This document shows positions 23,392 to 35,078 of a stretch of DNA of 64,000 nt, piece after piece (position 1 is the first letter of the stretch; each line of letters begins with the position of its first letter). The DNA is taken from assembly GCA_963920765.1 (NCBI GenBank), contig OY987252.1, forward strand, positions 374,501-438,500, read 5' to 3'. The notes under the pieces are model-generated. The model ran no database searches. It was not told the origin of the DNA and saw only the letters and a list, made by a program, of their open reading frames with translations. The DNA is from Ulota crispa. Taxonomy: Eukaryota; Streptophyta; Bryopsida; Orthotrichales; Orthotrichaceae. Position numbers and translations under genes: made by a program.

Positions 23392-26300
23392 CCTAGCGTT
23401 AGGCAAAGCAACAAAATTGTTTTTTTGGGTAATAGTGCTATGCACCATCACGACTCATGATTTCATTGCTTCAAATTTTCACATAGAAATTGTGTTGCAA
23501 TGCTAAACATATGCCAAAAACACCATTCTACAACCCAAATTGGGCTTCTCAGACTTTTAAGGGTTATATTGCAAACATATGTTGCTAACAGTCAAGTTGT
23601 ATTATTAACTCTTTTACGACAAGGGCTTGCACACCATGCTAAAAAATCTATGAACGCCATAGATTTGTCACAAAAAAGCTAACAGAATCTACTCAGCGGG
23701 TACATTCTACTATTGACTTTTTTCACAAAACTCATTGTAGTTTGTTAACTCCTCAATTGATTGAAGATCAAGAAGATGGGTTAGATGCAAGAAAGTGAAG
23801 CGCATCATTGCTCCGACAAGTGAAAATTGATCTAATGGTTGGATCAACTGTAGATTGCAAAAAACAAGCCTTAGCAATCACTTTGTGCCGCCTTGTTGTT
23901 AAAGGGTTATTATACAATCCTTGTTCAATACTTGTACAATCTAACCTTAATAATATCACATCCTTTATTTCACCAAAAAAGTGTAATGTTATCAAGGTGT
24001 GACATATTTGATAATATCTCATTTGGCAAATTTAGGCATAATGTGGTATTATAAAAAAAAATGAAGGTAAAAACAAAAAAAACAAAAAAGATCTATTTGC
24101 TTAAACACAAGTAATGGCCTTTCAAATTATAAGTCTACTAGCCAAGAATGAATATTTTTCATGGTTGTAGCAATCAAGCTCACCCTTCACATTTGTAATT
24201 TGTAATTTGTAATCACGCTCACAATCTCTAATCTATTTTCAGTTTCAAGAACACCATATTGAGTACAATATCTTAACCTCTAAATTCTTTTTTACAATTT
24301 CACACCAAAAACACTTCAAAACTACCTCTCTAAGATGCAAGTTGCAAGACTAATTGAAACAAATTTTTACTACTTTCAACCATAGGATTTTCAATTTAAC
24401 TACTACAAGGTAACACTCAAAAAATTTCATAACCTTTGATTGCACGGATTGTAAGATACATGCATTTGAAAAGTGCAATGTGGTTTTTTTCTTCCTTGCG
24501 CAGACAAGGTCAACGTACTTTAATTCAAGATATTGGCATAATTTTGACTACACATTGCACAAATTTTATGTATCTATGTTCTACCTTGTATTAGGTCATT
24601 GCATGCAAAGAATCACAAGTAATGGAGGTGTTTAAGATTTAAAATAGAAAAAACTTGCAATGGCAAGGAGTTTACCAGAAAGTAGCCATTTACTTAGAAA
24701 AGCACTTTTATTTTTTAAATAGAAAAATATTTTTTGGATTTAAAATCTGAACAATGGATAGAACTATCATGCTTTCTTCTATTAAAAAAATATTGTTCAA
24801 AAAATGTGAAATCCTAAATTTCTATGCATTTTAAAGAAAAAACAATGAAGTTTGCATTGAACTTTCCTTCATTGCTGCTTGCCACAAAAAAGTGCACTAT
24901 TTAGCTCTATAGTGGTATTATTCATGCTCTATAGTAGTACTATTTTAGCTCTACAATACCTTGCCCACCCTACCCGTTTCAAACTTTGAACCTCAATAAC
25001 TTTAGTATTGTGTATTTGTTTGAAGATTTTTTTGTTTCCTCACAAAGCTATTACTTTTACACATCTATGATAAAAATTTCAAAAATTCATGATCTAAATT
25101 GACACCAATGTAAGCTACCTAAAATCACTAGAAGCCCACCTCGAGACTTTTTCATTTATGGATTAATTTACCTTAATCACATAAAGCCCACATCAAGATT
25201 TTTATTAATTTATATTCAAGCTTACATCCCACATCTGTTTTATTTTCAAGAACTCAAAATTAATCACTCAACTCATACTGAGGTGAACCTACTCAAGCCA
25301 AAGGATAATATACACTCTTACTAAACTTTCCTTGAATATAGTGTGGACCAAACTATTTGAAATTTCCAACACTAATTTCATTAAACGCTAATTGAAGTGG
25401 TTCACTTGAATTTTCAATCCACATCAAATCTTGTTCCACGTAAAATAATGTAGAATGATTCAAATTTGTTCACACAGTATGATGTGGATTGATGGAGAGG
25501 TGGCAGTAAGCAAAGGTGAGGTGGCGGCAAGTGGGGGAGTGGAAGATATTTTTGTAGTGAGTGGTGGTGAGGTGGGAGTGGACAACATAACACATGTTGA
25601 AATTTGTCCACTTTGATTTTCATCCAAAACCAAAATTGATGTGGTTCACCTCAGTTTTCATCCACATTATCTATACATCCACACTATATTCAGTGAACGG
25701 TGTAGTGATCTAGATCACTCACCTCAACAATCTTTGTGGGGCCAACACAAAATATAATCCAATCACTAGTAGCAAAATAATAAATTAACATTATAAAAAG
25801 AACAAAAGTTAAGATAGAAACAAAAAGCTTTGTATGTACCGTATGCAATGGTCACTTTTGGCACCTTTTTTTGCTAAATGAATTACTTTTCTTAGATGTA
25901 GTGGTTCCGATACAATGAGTATCACCTAGGTATCACATGGATTTCACATAGGTATTGTACATATTTTACACCTAGATATTACATGGCTATCACCTAGCCA
26001 AACTTGTTGAACTTTCCAAAAAAATAGGACACTCTGCATTTTGAATCAATTATGTCCAAAAGTGACAATTGTGCGGGATAACCCTTATTCAAAACCTTGA
26101 GACTAGGTCCAAAGGGCGACGTGTTCCCATATCATCACATGTGATGTGATGATGTTCCCAAGGTTTACAGGTTGATCCTCAATCGTAAACTAATTGGAAA
26201 CCAAAATCTGCAAAACTACTATATTTCTCACCTGGAAACCAAGACATATTGTAGATACAATACTGTGGTCTCAAATCCTTTGAGGCTTCTTGGGATAGGA

Positions 26301-26618
26301 ATGGATTAATTTGAACAAAATAGTTCATTGTCCACAATTACTCATTTTTCCATTTTGATATTGTCACACTTACATTGTGGATTTTATAAAAAAATGTGAT
26401 ATTATCAAGAATGATAGTGATACTAACAAGGAAGTTTTGAACTAGGAAAATTGATTTTAAGGTTTTGGGTGACAATATCAAAGTGTTCTATTAACAAGTG
26501 TAATATACTCAAGGTTAGACTATATAGTAAACGCATTCATTAGGTTAGAGTTAGATCTAGATTTCACACTCCTTGCAGTGCCTCTGCACTATGGCACCCA
26601 GCTGCACCCCCAATGTAC
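23392..26618. other. AT-rich spacer, no gene seen
   Basis: Only short frames occur (60-84 codons), none with motifs. From 25490 to 25580 there is a GGTGG-rich stretch. From 25915 to 26000 there are TATCACCTAGGTATCACATGG-like repeats resembling those near 6960-7160. Otherwise I recognise nothing. Confidence 0.4.
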
Positions 26619-28267
26619 TTAACCCTTAATTGTTGGAGCCTATGACCGTGGAATTTTTCCAATTTTCATTCAACTGTGTGCTCTAATTTTTCATTCAATA
26701 TAAGTGGAAACCTTATTTTTTTATTTTTCAGAGATGCAATGACATGTTTTGATTATGCCACAAAAATCTCAAATTTGTTTATGAAAATTTGAAGTTATTG
26801 TGATTTTTTGAAGAATATGTGAAGAAGATTCAAATAATATATTCTAAAAATTTCACCTTAGGTGCACATCATAGTGCCAAAACTTGTGGTGTAAATGAAA
26901 CTTCCGTGTTCAGCTAAAAATAAAAAAATGGTTATAGGTCCAAATTTCAAATTGCAATAATTTATTCAATTTTACATATTTTTCAAATTTTCAAATTGGA
27001 ATAAGACTAGACTTCATAATCTTTGTTTCACTGGTTGGGCTCAAGTTCAAAAATCATCAATTTAATGGATCAAATTCAAATTTAAAGCCAAAACTAGAAG
27101 TTTCTCAAATCCGCTACCTTGAGATCCGTGTCATAGACACTTTTGTTCATAGATAAAACATGATTACCTAAATAAGGCAAGTTTCATCATCATCAAATGC
27201 TTATACACTCAATAAATTATCATGGATGAAAAACGACCATTTTCATGGCAGATCAATCACATTTGTCCTCCTAGAAGCCACTTTTTGGCTTCTTTGGCAT
27301 TTAAGGTTTAAAAGGTTAACCCTTAACCCCTAAACGTCAGAACATGCCAGTGGTGATCGCAGTATTCTGGCTGTATGTTGACGTATTTGACCATGATAAA
27401 GTTCAGATTTTTAACCGACCTCCCAATGAAAGATGCTAGTTGAAGAATTGTCTATCCAAGGGTGCAAGTCTTGCTAAATTTGAAGGTTTTTCTTGTATTC
27501 TACAAAGTGATATACGGTCATGTATATACGGTTCCCGACTGACGTTTAAGGGTTAATTGCCAAAGAAGCCAAAAAGTGGCTTGTGGGAGAACAATTGTGG
27601 ATGATTTGCCACAAAAATGGTTGTTTTTCATCCTATTTTTTTGTGGAGAACTTATTGAGTCTATAAGCATTTGATGGTGATGAAACTTGCCTCATTGAGG
27701 TAATCATGTTTTATCTATGAAAAAAAATGTTTGTGACACTGATCTTAATGTAGTGGATATGAGAAAAGTTTAGCTTTAGCTCTAAATCTGAATTTGATCC
27801 ATTAAATTGATGTTTTTTGAAATTGAGTCCAACTAACAAAATGAAGTTTATAAAATCTAGATTCCATTCCAATTTGAAAATTTGAAAAATATGTAAAATT
27901 GAATAAATTATTGCAATTTGAAATTTGAACCTATAACCGTTTTTTTATTTTTAGCTGAACTAGGAAGTTTCTTTTACACCACAAGTTTTGGCACTATGAT
28001 GTGCACCTTTGGTGGAATTTTCAGAATTTTAAAGCACAAATTGTATTTAATATGAAACTTCTTCACTTCTTGATTTGAAAATCACAATAATTTCAAAATT
28101 TCACAAAATAAATTTTGAGATTTCTGTGGCATAATCAGAACATATGATTGCATCTCCGAAAAACAAAGTATAAAAATTTCACTTATATTGAATGAAAAAC
28201 CAGAGCACACAGTTGAATGAAAATTGGAAAAATTCCACGGTCATAGGCTCCGGCGTGTAAGGGTTAA
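26619..28267. mobile_element. 1.65-kb foldback element with TTAA flanks and about 690-bp arms
   Basis: TTAA at 26619-26622 and 28264-28267 bounds it. The left tip is CCCTTAATTGTTGGAGCCTA and the right tip, inverted, is CCCTTACACGCCGGAGCCTA, both continuing into TGACCGTGGAATTTTTCC. The two arms remain complementary to the middle, where AAGCCACTTTTTGGCTTCTT (about 27280) faces its complement at about 27562. Between the arms sits another TTAA element (27323-27556). There is no coding frame. The arms have drifted, so it is not very recent. Confidence 0.75.
27323..27556. mobile_element. TTAA miniature element, copy D, nested in the foldback element
   Basis: It is bounded by TTAA at 27323-27326 and 27553-27556. 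The ends are CCCCTAAACGTCAG and, inverted, CCCTTAAACGTCAG (13 of 14 matches). It is highly similar to copies A, B and C. Its position between the two arms shows it inserted after the foldback element formed, or that it forms its centre. Confidence 0.75.
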
Positions 28268-29097
28268 GGGCTTCGTCCCCTCTTCAATTAATATCTCCTC
28301 TATTACGCATATCTATCAAGCTGGCCTCCGCACTCATCAATCTTTCCTCTCTTCACACCTCAGCTCCTTACGCAGCCTGGCCGCACGAGGGCTTTCGTAG
28401 CGAGTTGGTGTCGAAGTATGTTGCTCGTCGGCGATGAATGAGGAGCCGACTCGCATTCTCGGTTTGTCGGTAAGTTTTCGATCCAAACTGGGGTTCAGGT
28501 TTTTTAGCACATCGGTCGGTTTTATCGGCGTGTTCTGTCTTGTTGTTATTCTTTTATCATCGCACTAAAATTCAAGGCATGGAATTCTAGGATTTGAGTC
28601 AAAAATGGCAAGGATCTCATTTCAAGCGCACATTATTCTTTCTCAGATTAGCTGATAAGCAGCTGGTGACGTTTTCGAAGTTTTATGCAAGTTGTAATGT
28701 CGGGCCATATCCATGTTGCAGCGTAGTTAATTAGGTCGTCTTCAGAAATCCTTAAGTCCATGCCTTGCTTGGTTGATGGCATGGAATGATGAGTGCACAC
28801 CAATAGGTGGCCACTGTTGTTCACCCCCGGTTTCTGTGAGAAAACTTGGTGTTTTGATTGCATTGGAGTTTCGGCTGGGGTTTTAGTTAATGAACCTGGC
28901 TCTGTATGTGATGTCCCATCTGAGACGTACTTTTTGTTGGTGGGGTAGGTACACTGTAGTGGGTTTCTCCCTTTGAGAATATTGGGTTCGTCCATTCTCT
29001 TGTACTGATCATATGGGGACCATTCAGAAGCAGTCGGCCGGGCTTTCGGGGTAGCTCATGTCTGCCAGAGCGTGGTTAGTGTCTTCGTCCCTCCATA
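28268..29097 (+). promoter_or_regulatory. GC-richer leader of HET4 with a probable leader intron
   Basis: The GC-rich stretch 28370-28470 ends at a strong donor, GTAAGT at 28470. A pyrimidine-rich acceptor TTTCTCAG ends at 28646, so an intron of about 177 bp in the 5' leader is likely. This is inferred from splice consensus only. Several upstream ATGs lie between 28647 and 29097, so either a further intron removes them or they lower translation. Confidence 0.4.
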
Positions 29098-31107
29098 ATG
29101 GAGACAGGGAGTTCTTCAAAACCTCATAGTCGTCATGGCTGTTCTGAGTATAAGTTGATTACGACTGGGGCACTTCAACAGATCGAGTTTCAGGCTTCTC
29201 TTAACCGGCAGGATTGGGAACTTCGGTACCCTACACTAGGCTCAGATACACCGAGACAGTACATTGACTGCGTTATATTAGTAGCCGCCAGGAAAGTCAA
29301 AATTGTGAAGAGAGAGACCATTAGCAACGGCGACAGTGTGAACAAGTACATCATCCTCTCTCATCCTTGGACGGAAGCTTTGACAGACCTAGTCGAGGAA
29401 ACTAAAGCGTTGTGTAGGAATGATGATGGTTCTGGCAGCGGTGGAGGAAGCTACTTGGAAAGAATTTCTGTGGGTTGCGGAGGGAGCATTCTCGAAGCTC
29501 TGACGGAGTTGGCACAATGTACAGTGTCCTTGGGAGTGCGCTACATGTGGATCGATTCTATTTGTCTGGACCAGTGCAATGCTGAAAGCATGGCCTTCGA
29601 GATCGGGCGGATGTACTCCTATTATAAGAATTCTTACTGCACAATTGTGTGCCTGAATGGGTTGGGCAAGCGGACCAACCTTGGGGAGTGGCCAACAACT
29701 GTGGCGAGATGGTTCAGTCGTGTTTGGACTTTGCAGGAGGGACTCGCTTGCCATGAGGTTTACTTCATAGCGGCCCCTGTCACCGGCATTCTCGCAAGAG
29801 TAGTGACAGAAGTGATGGCAAGTCTGAAACAGGATGATACTATCCATCTTTTATTTACAACTTCGCTGATTCAGCAAGTTCATAGTACCGGAGATATTCA
29901 CCAAGTGACTTCTGACGTTCCTAAACGAGCCAAATTATACGAGCAGCTTTGCGCTCGCCTACCATGTTGCTGCTGCTCAGTGCAGTGTTCCGCGTACTAC
30001 ATAGAGGAAGACAGACACAATGTGGATGAGAGGGACCTATGCATGCAACAGATGCACTTTCAGAGTCACTTGTACAGTTGGCAGCAGGTCCTTCGTATAT
30101 CTAGGTGGGCTGTGCTCATCACATGCACGACCGATGTGAAGGACGCCTTGATTGCCTTCGAATCCCTAGAAGCTGTCTACAATTTTGGATTATGCCGTCA
30201 GACTGAGCGATCGCTTGAAGTGATCGAGGTCCTCGATGAAGTGTGTAGGAGGAGCTGCTCTCATCCAGAAGATCGAGTATTGGCAGTGCTTGGAATGCTG
30301 GGCATTGGGGCTACCTCGACACTGCGCTCTGGTTTATCATTGTATGACCAAATAAGGTGGCTCTGTGGTGTTGCCCCGCCCAATGTGAGACATGCTCTTA
30401 TTGTCAAAAACTGTGTCGACATGTATCCGAGCATGCCGGGGTCATCTTGGATGCCGGATTTATGTCGTCATAGAACAGGATGGATGGGTCATACTTTAGA
30501 AACATCCATAGGCGAGTGGGCCTATGATGTCGAGACTAACAGAGCCATTGGCAAAGCGCAGATTCCTTTCTCAGTGATCATAAACAAGGTTGAGGAAAAG
30601 GATGCTGGGCAAATACAGTCGGAGATCCTTTGGGAGTTGGGAGAGCAGCGTTTGGAACACGTATCCGATGTTTCATGGTGGACCATAACGTTGTCGTTTG
30701 TGCCTCCTGTAGATCCACTTGACAACGTGGTCACTGTTGAGGTGTTGTGTGCAGTGACTACAAACAAGTCCGGAGAAGTCTGGGGTACTGAATGTTGTTG
30801 GGTGAATGGCTTCCATGCGGGGGCCCTCGATATTGCCGACATAGTTGGTAGCAATAATCTGAAAAACTGGCAGGTTGCCATTGCTAACCAACCCCTTGTA
30901 GGTTTGCCTGTTATAGAGGACCTCGTGGAGAGGGAGGGGCAGCCACCTGCATACGATGTAGGTGTCTTGCTGTGCACTGGGACTGAAGAACTGTTGCACA
31001 AAGTAGGAGGATTAATGATATATTCTAGTACGGCAAGAGAGGTGGCAAGCCTCATGTACAGGCACAGGCAAGCCAACCCTGGGGATCGACTCGTTCAGTT
31101 GAACTGA
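29098..31107 (+). CDS. HET4: intact HET-domain protein, 669 aa
   Basis: A single uninterrupted frame from ATG 29098 to TGA 31105-31107. The HET domain covers roughly residues 80-240. It holds KYIILSHPWTEA (about 83), VRYMWIDSICLDQCNAES (about 150), IGRMYSYYKNSYCTIVCLNG (about 170) and RWFSRVWTLQEGLA (about 205). HPEDRVLAVLGMLGIG (about 395) is the family's second conserved stretch, followed by PGSSWMPDL (about 450). The C-terminus has no known domain; it has no signal peptide or membrane segment, so a soluble intracellular protein is expected. HET domains are related to TIR domains and act in fungal non-self recognition and cell death; the role in a plant is unknown. It has no in-frame TAG or TAA in 669 codons, unlike HET1 and HET2. 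It is the best candidate for a working member. The last codons lie in an inverted repeat that crosses the stop. Confidence 0.92.
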   Translation: METGSSSKPHSRHGCSEYKLITTGALQQIEFQASLNRQDWELRYPTLGSDTPRQYIDCVILVAARKVKIVKRETISNGDSVNKYIILSHPWTEALTDLVEETKALCRNDDGSGSGGGSYLERISVGCGGSILEALTELAQCTVSLGVRYMWIDSICLDQCNAESMAFEIGRMYSYYKNSYCTIVCLNGLGKRTNLGEWPTTVARWFSRVWTLQEGLACHEVYFIAAPVTGILARVVTEVMASLKQDDTIHLLFTTSLIQQVHSTGDIHQVTSDVPKRAKLYEQLCARLPCCCCSVQCSAYYIEEDRHNVDERDLCMQQMHFQSHLYSWQQVLRISRWAVLITCTTDVKDALIAFESLEAVYNFGLCRQTERSLEVIEVLDEVCRRSCSHPEDRVLAVLGMLGIGATSTLRSGLSLYDQIRWLCGVAPPNVRHALIVKNCVDMYPSMPGSSWMPDLCRHRTGWMGHTLETSIGEWAYDVETNRAIGKAQIPFSVIINKVEEKDAGQIQSEILWELGEQRLEHVSDVSWWTITLSFVPPVDPLDNVVTVEVLCAVTTNKSGEVWGTECCWVNGFHAGALDIADIVGSNNLKNWQVAIANQPLVGLPVIEDLVEREGQPPAYDVGVLLCTGTEELLHKVGGLMIYSSTAREVASLMYRHRQANPGDRLVQLN

Positions 31108-31147
31108 GCTAGCTGAGAGAGTTGGCTTGCCTGTGCCTGTACATGAG
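31051..31147. repeat. Perfect 27-bp inverted repeat across the HET4 stop codon
   Basis: The left arm 31051-31077 (starting CTCATGTACAGGCACAGG) is matched without mismatch by its complement at 31121-31147. The loop is 43 bp and includes the stop codon. GGGATCGACTCGTTC also occurs twice in direct orientation (31082-31096 and 31170-31184). The 3' end has therefore been copied both inverted and directly. In the transcript it would form a strong stem. Confidence 0.9.
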
Positions 31148-33849
31148 AGTGAGCTGAGATTAAACCCCAGGGATCGACTCGTTCTGGTAAACCCCAGTAG
31201 ACACTTGTTGTGCACACTTGAACTAACTAATAGTTTGTTTGGGTGTATGGGCATAGATTAGGCTGGGTCCTTCACAAGATATCTCTATTCACTAATCAAA
31301 CCCATTGTGATCCTTGCTTAAAATGAGATGGGAGTCACTAGGTGTTTCCCTGCAATTAAACATTCACACTCCTGATGGTGATTACCAGACTGATAGCTAA
31401 GTTCTGGCCATATATGCAGAGTAACTGAGCTCATTACTTTCCTCTGGGCAAGTTCACTGGCATTGGTCGCATACACAGGAGATAGTCGATTGCTGCAGAC
31501 AGGAGCAGCAAGAGTGTGTAGGACGGCTGTAGACAGGAACAGTGTGAAGGATAAGAGCTTCCGATATCCAAGTGAACGTCACGCAAGGGTGGATCAGGTC
31601 ATAGGTTGCCACTTTTGGACGATATGGCGGTGCTGTAGACACCTTGCGTACGTTGCATAACTGACTTTTATCTGTTGCAGTAACATGGGTGCAGATGAGG
31701 CACTCTTCCTTAAGAATATGCATACAATGGATCACGACATATACAATGCTCTTCATCTACCCTTATTTCGAGGGTGTCAAGAACTAGTACTACTGGTGAC
31801 TTTGTGTAACAACAGATATGTATAGACCAGATCTTTGTTTCAGGCAATACCAATCAGCTATGTCATATAACTGCGTTTTTCTATTCTATCACTTGCTCAG
31901 AAGCAATGTATAAAACATGACATGCTTGTACCCACCCACCCTACCTGACAAGTACCATTCAAACTGGTAGAATCAGGTTGTGTCGTGATGCCTTGTGTTG
32001 TTATTTTTGAGCTGACATGAAGTTGCAAGATGAGAACAAACCAAGCACAGTAAGAACCCAGTAATGGGGTGTAATGTGCACGCTATCTCTCTCTCCAATG
32101 CTGCCAAGCGGGAGGAAAACCAGGGTGTCAAGCAAGTAGATGTAAGGATAAGTCTAAGTTGCAAGGATTATATTGACTTCTTGCTCTAAACTTTACAAAG
32201 ATTTGACCTTCTACGGAAATGACTAAGTACTTAAGTACAGAAAGAACTGTGCTTCTGTTTGCGCTAAGGTGCGAAGGACCTCATCTCATGGCGCTGTATT
32301 TTTAGGTTGTGAATGATCGTAATTTACGTTTCACTGAGTACGCATTTTCAATGATTCAGTCTGTAGTAGTGCTGAGTTCGGAAGGTAATGCTGCCGTAAA
32401 CAACCAAGCGTGAGGCATATGAGAGATTGGAAGAGGTAGGACTTCAAGTTTAGTGTTCTAGTTATGTTACAATGTTTGTATGTTCACTGAATTCTGTATC
32501 CAAGTGCATGCTTGCATACATATTAATACCTTATTCTTATGACCAAGCTTATTGGAGAACTTCAGAGCTCGAGGATGATCATTAGAAGCCCGTCTGACAC
32601 CAAGGCGAACTCGATTCTTTTGTAGCATGTGCTGTGAAGGCGGATGATTGAAGTGGTTTTTTGGCCAATAAATGTTTGTCAAAATCTTGGCCAATAAATA
32701 AATATTTACTTATTTCCTTTCCTTTTATTTCAGCTAATGGAATAGAATTTTATTGTAAGAAAAAGAATATATTTTAAGATTTGATATCAATGTATGAATA
32801 TGAAAATTGCACTTGGAAGTGAAAATAATGCAATGGTCATTTTTCATTTGAAAAAGCAATTTGAGTACTCTTATCAATAATAAATGAATAATATTAAAGC
32901 ATAATCAGTTGTCACTCCAACGAGTCTCTCCTTGCTCCTCTTGCTGCAAAGTAGCTAAGAATTACAAAAGGTGAGCAGGAGATGAAAAAAACACATCTGC
33001 TTCTAAACTCTCCTCCTAGTTGCTTTTCTCAAAGCTCAACCCTCTCCCCGGAATTAAGCTGACACATATCAAGCGAAAACATTTTTCATGGCGCTAGACA
33101 GAATACCTACAATTATGTTGACAAAAGATACTGGCTGTGTATGCGCACTACCTCTTGGAGCTCCAAAACATCTGCCACCAACAAAACTGCAAAGATCAGC
33201 GGCAGCGCAGCTAGCGTCCCAATCATGTGATGTTTCGTATCTCCCTTCAAATAAGGTGGCAAAACCTCAAACTGCAATGCTGTTGTCCTATTGAGGACAA
33301 AATTGCTTGCCACTTGTAAAAGCCCACATTGCATGTAATTTATAATTTCAGAGTAATAATTTGTAATATTAGTGTGGCAATTTTCCTAACAGGACTGGAT
33401 CCAGTATGACAAGTACCCTTTCACAGATCACATTGTATGGAAATTTTACTGGAATTTTTTAAGGGGACTAAGTTTGTCAGTATGACAACTTACTTTCTCT
33501 GCTGAATGAACCTCACAAGAAGCCGTATGATGAAAATCATATCATCATTCTTGTCCTGAATACATCAACGACCAAGAGGACTTCCAATAGAGACATGGAC
33601 AGGCTAGTGAACACTACTAGTGGTATATGGACTCGTTGTCCCCAATGGGGCAAGACGCAACTTTCTTTCTTTACCCGTCATGTCCCTATTCCCGAGCTCC
33701 AATCCACATCTACACCATTTTCTTGTTACATCAACTTGTATGAGATGATGTGGTATAAATATTGTAAGTCTTGGCCTCACGGATTTTTGAAAGATAATTG
33801 TGGTCAAAGTGAAAATGTGTGTTCTCCAAGGGTTCAACTAATTTGTAAC
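31148..33849. other. Spacer after HET4, no gene seen
   Basis: The first part is probably HET4 3' flank and is moderately GC-rich to about 32600; the rest is AT-rich. Small frames (65-100 codons) on both strands have no motif. I support no gene here. Confidence 0.4.
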
Positions 33850-35078
33850 TTAACCCCCAAAAGTACAATAATCCTTTGAAGAACTATTTGAGTTTCAATT
33901 GATTCCCTTTATCTCAAATTTTGGCATGATATTTTGAAATTTTTTAATGTATTGGAAACTTTTCAACATCTTTCCATTGACATTATATTTGTAGAAATCT
34001 GATGTTTTGTTCAAAAGTTGCAAACAATTTTTAGTGACATATACAAATAGTGCAGCACTTGAGTGTAACTTATGACAAACAGTATAGCATAACTTTAGTA
34101 AATTCTAAATGCAATAGAAATTTGAGTTTCAAGAAAAATATTTTCTTGGAAAAGAAAGTTGACCACATCTATCATTTGGATTTTTGAATATAAAAAATGT
34201 AGGAAGGATATGTAAAAGTTGTTATTGTATTGTTAATTCTCAACACATAGATAAGGAAATCTTGTACCCCTCTTTTCCTTCTAAAATTTTGTGCACATGT
34301 GCCATTTTAAGTAAAAATTGGAAAATTGTGGCCCCTAGAAACATTTGCCATTGAAGGTGGTAAACATTTGTCATAGTATTTATTGAATTTGGGTTCTAAA
34401 ATGTCAAAGATATTTAGGGATTATAATAACATACTATTAGAAAAAACAAAAAACACCACTGTAGCAATGATGTAGTTTTTGCAAATCTCCGCCGCAACCA
34501 TGATATAACACAATCTTGATGTAATTTTGCAAATCTCCATCCCTAGCTATGATTTAATATGTGAAAATCTTTGCAGCATGACTCACAAACACATCTAAAG
34601 ATTTGTAGATATGGTGGAATTGAAAATATTTGCATCTATCATATTGATTTTTTAATTTCAAAAATATGAGAAAGATATGTTGTATGCAAAATTTGTTTGT
34701 GTATTGTTGATTCTCAACACACAATTGCATTCTAGGATTTTTAAGGACATCTTCTACCTATGTTCTACTTTTAAATTTTTTTGCACATGTGCTTAATCTA
34801 ATCCTTTTTAAGTTCAAACAAAAGGAGGTCAAAGTTTATTGAAGATGTTTAGAACTTATTTCTCACTTCAAAGGCTGATATCTTTCAATTGTTTTTAGTC
34901 AAACTAAACAAAGTTTTAGCAAACATACTTGAACAGTTTTGATAAAAGATCCTATAATTAGATACATAATAAACATGTTTGTTTGCATTTTTTTTTTTTT
35001 AAAGTAATGAAACTTGCACTTTTAGAGAGTTTGGGTTCATTTTGAGTTTGACTTTAGTAAAAGAGGTATAGGGATTAA
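33850..35078. mobile_element. Possible TTAA-flanked element of 1.2 kb carrying repeat R2
   Basis: TTAACCCCCAAAAG at 33850 and, inverted, TTAATCCCTATACC at 35078 could be its two ends. The left 540 bp match R2 copy 1 (509-1115). An internal stretch at 34600-34960 repeats parts of the same sequence ('tttctac', 'gcacatgtgc', 'cattctaggattt'). The ends are weaker than for the other TTAA elements. Confidence 0.4.
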
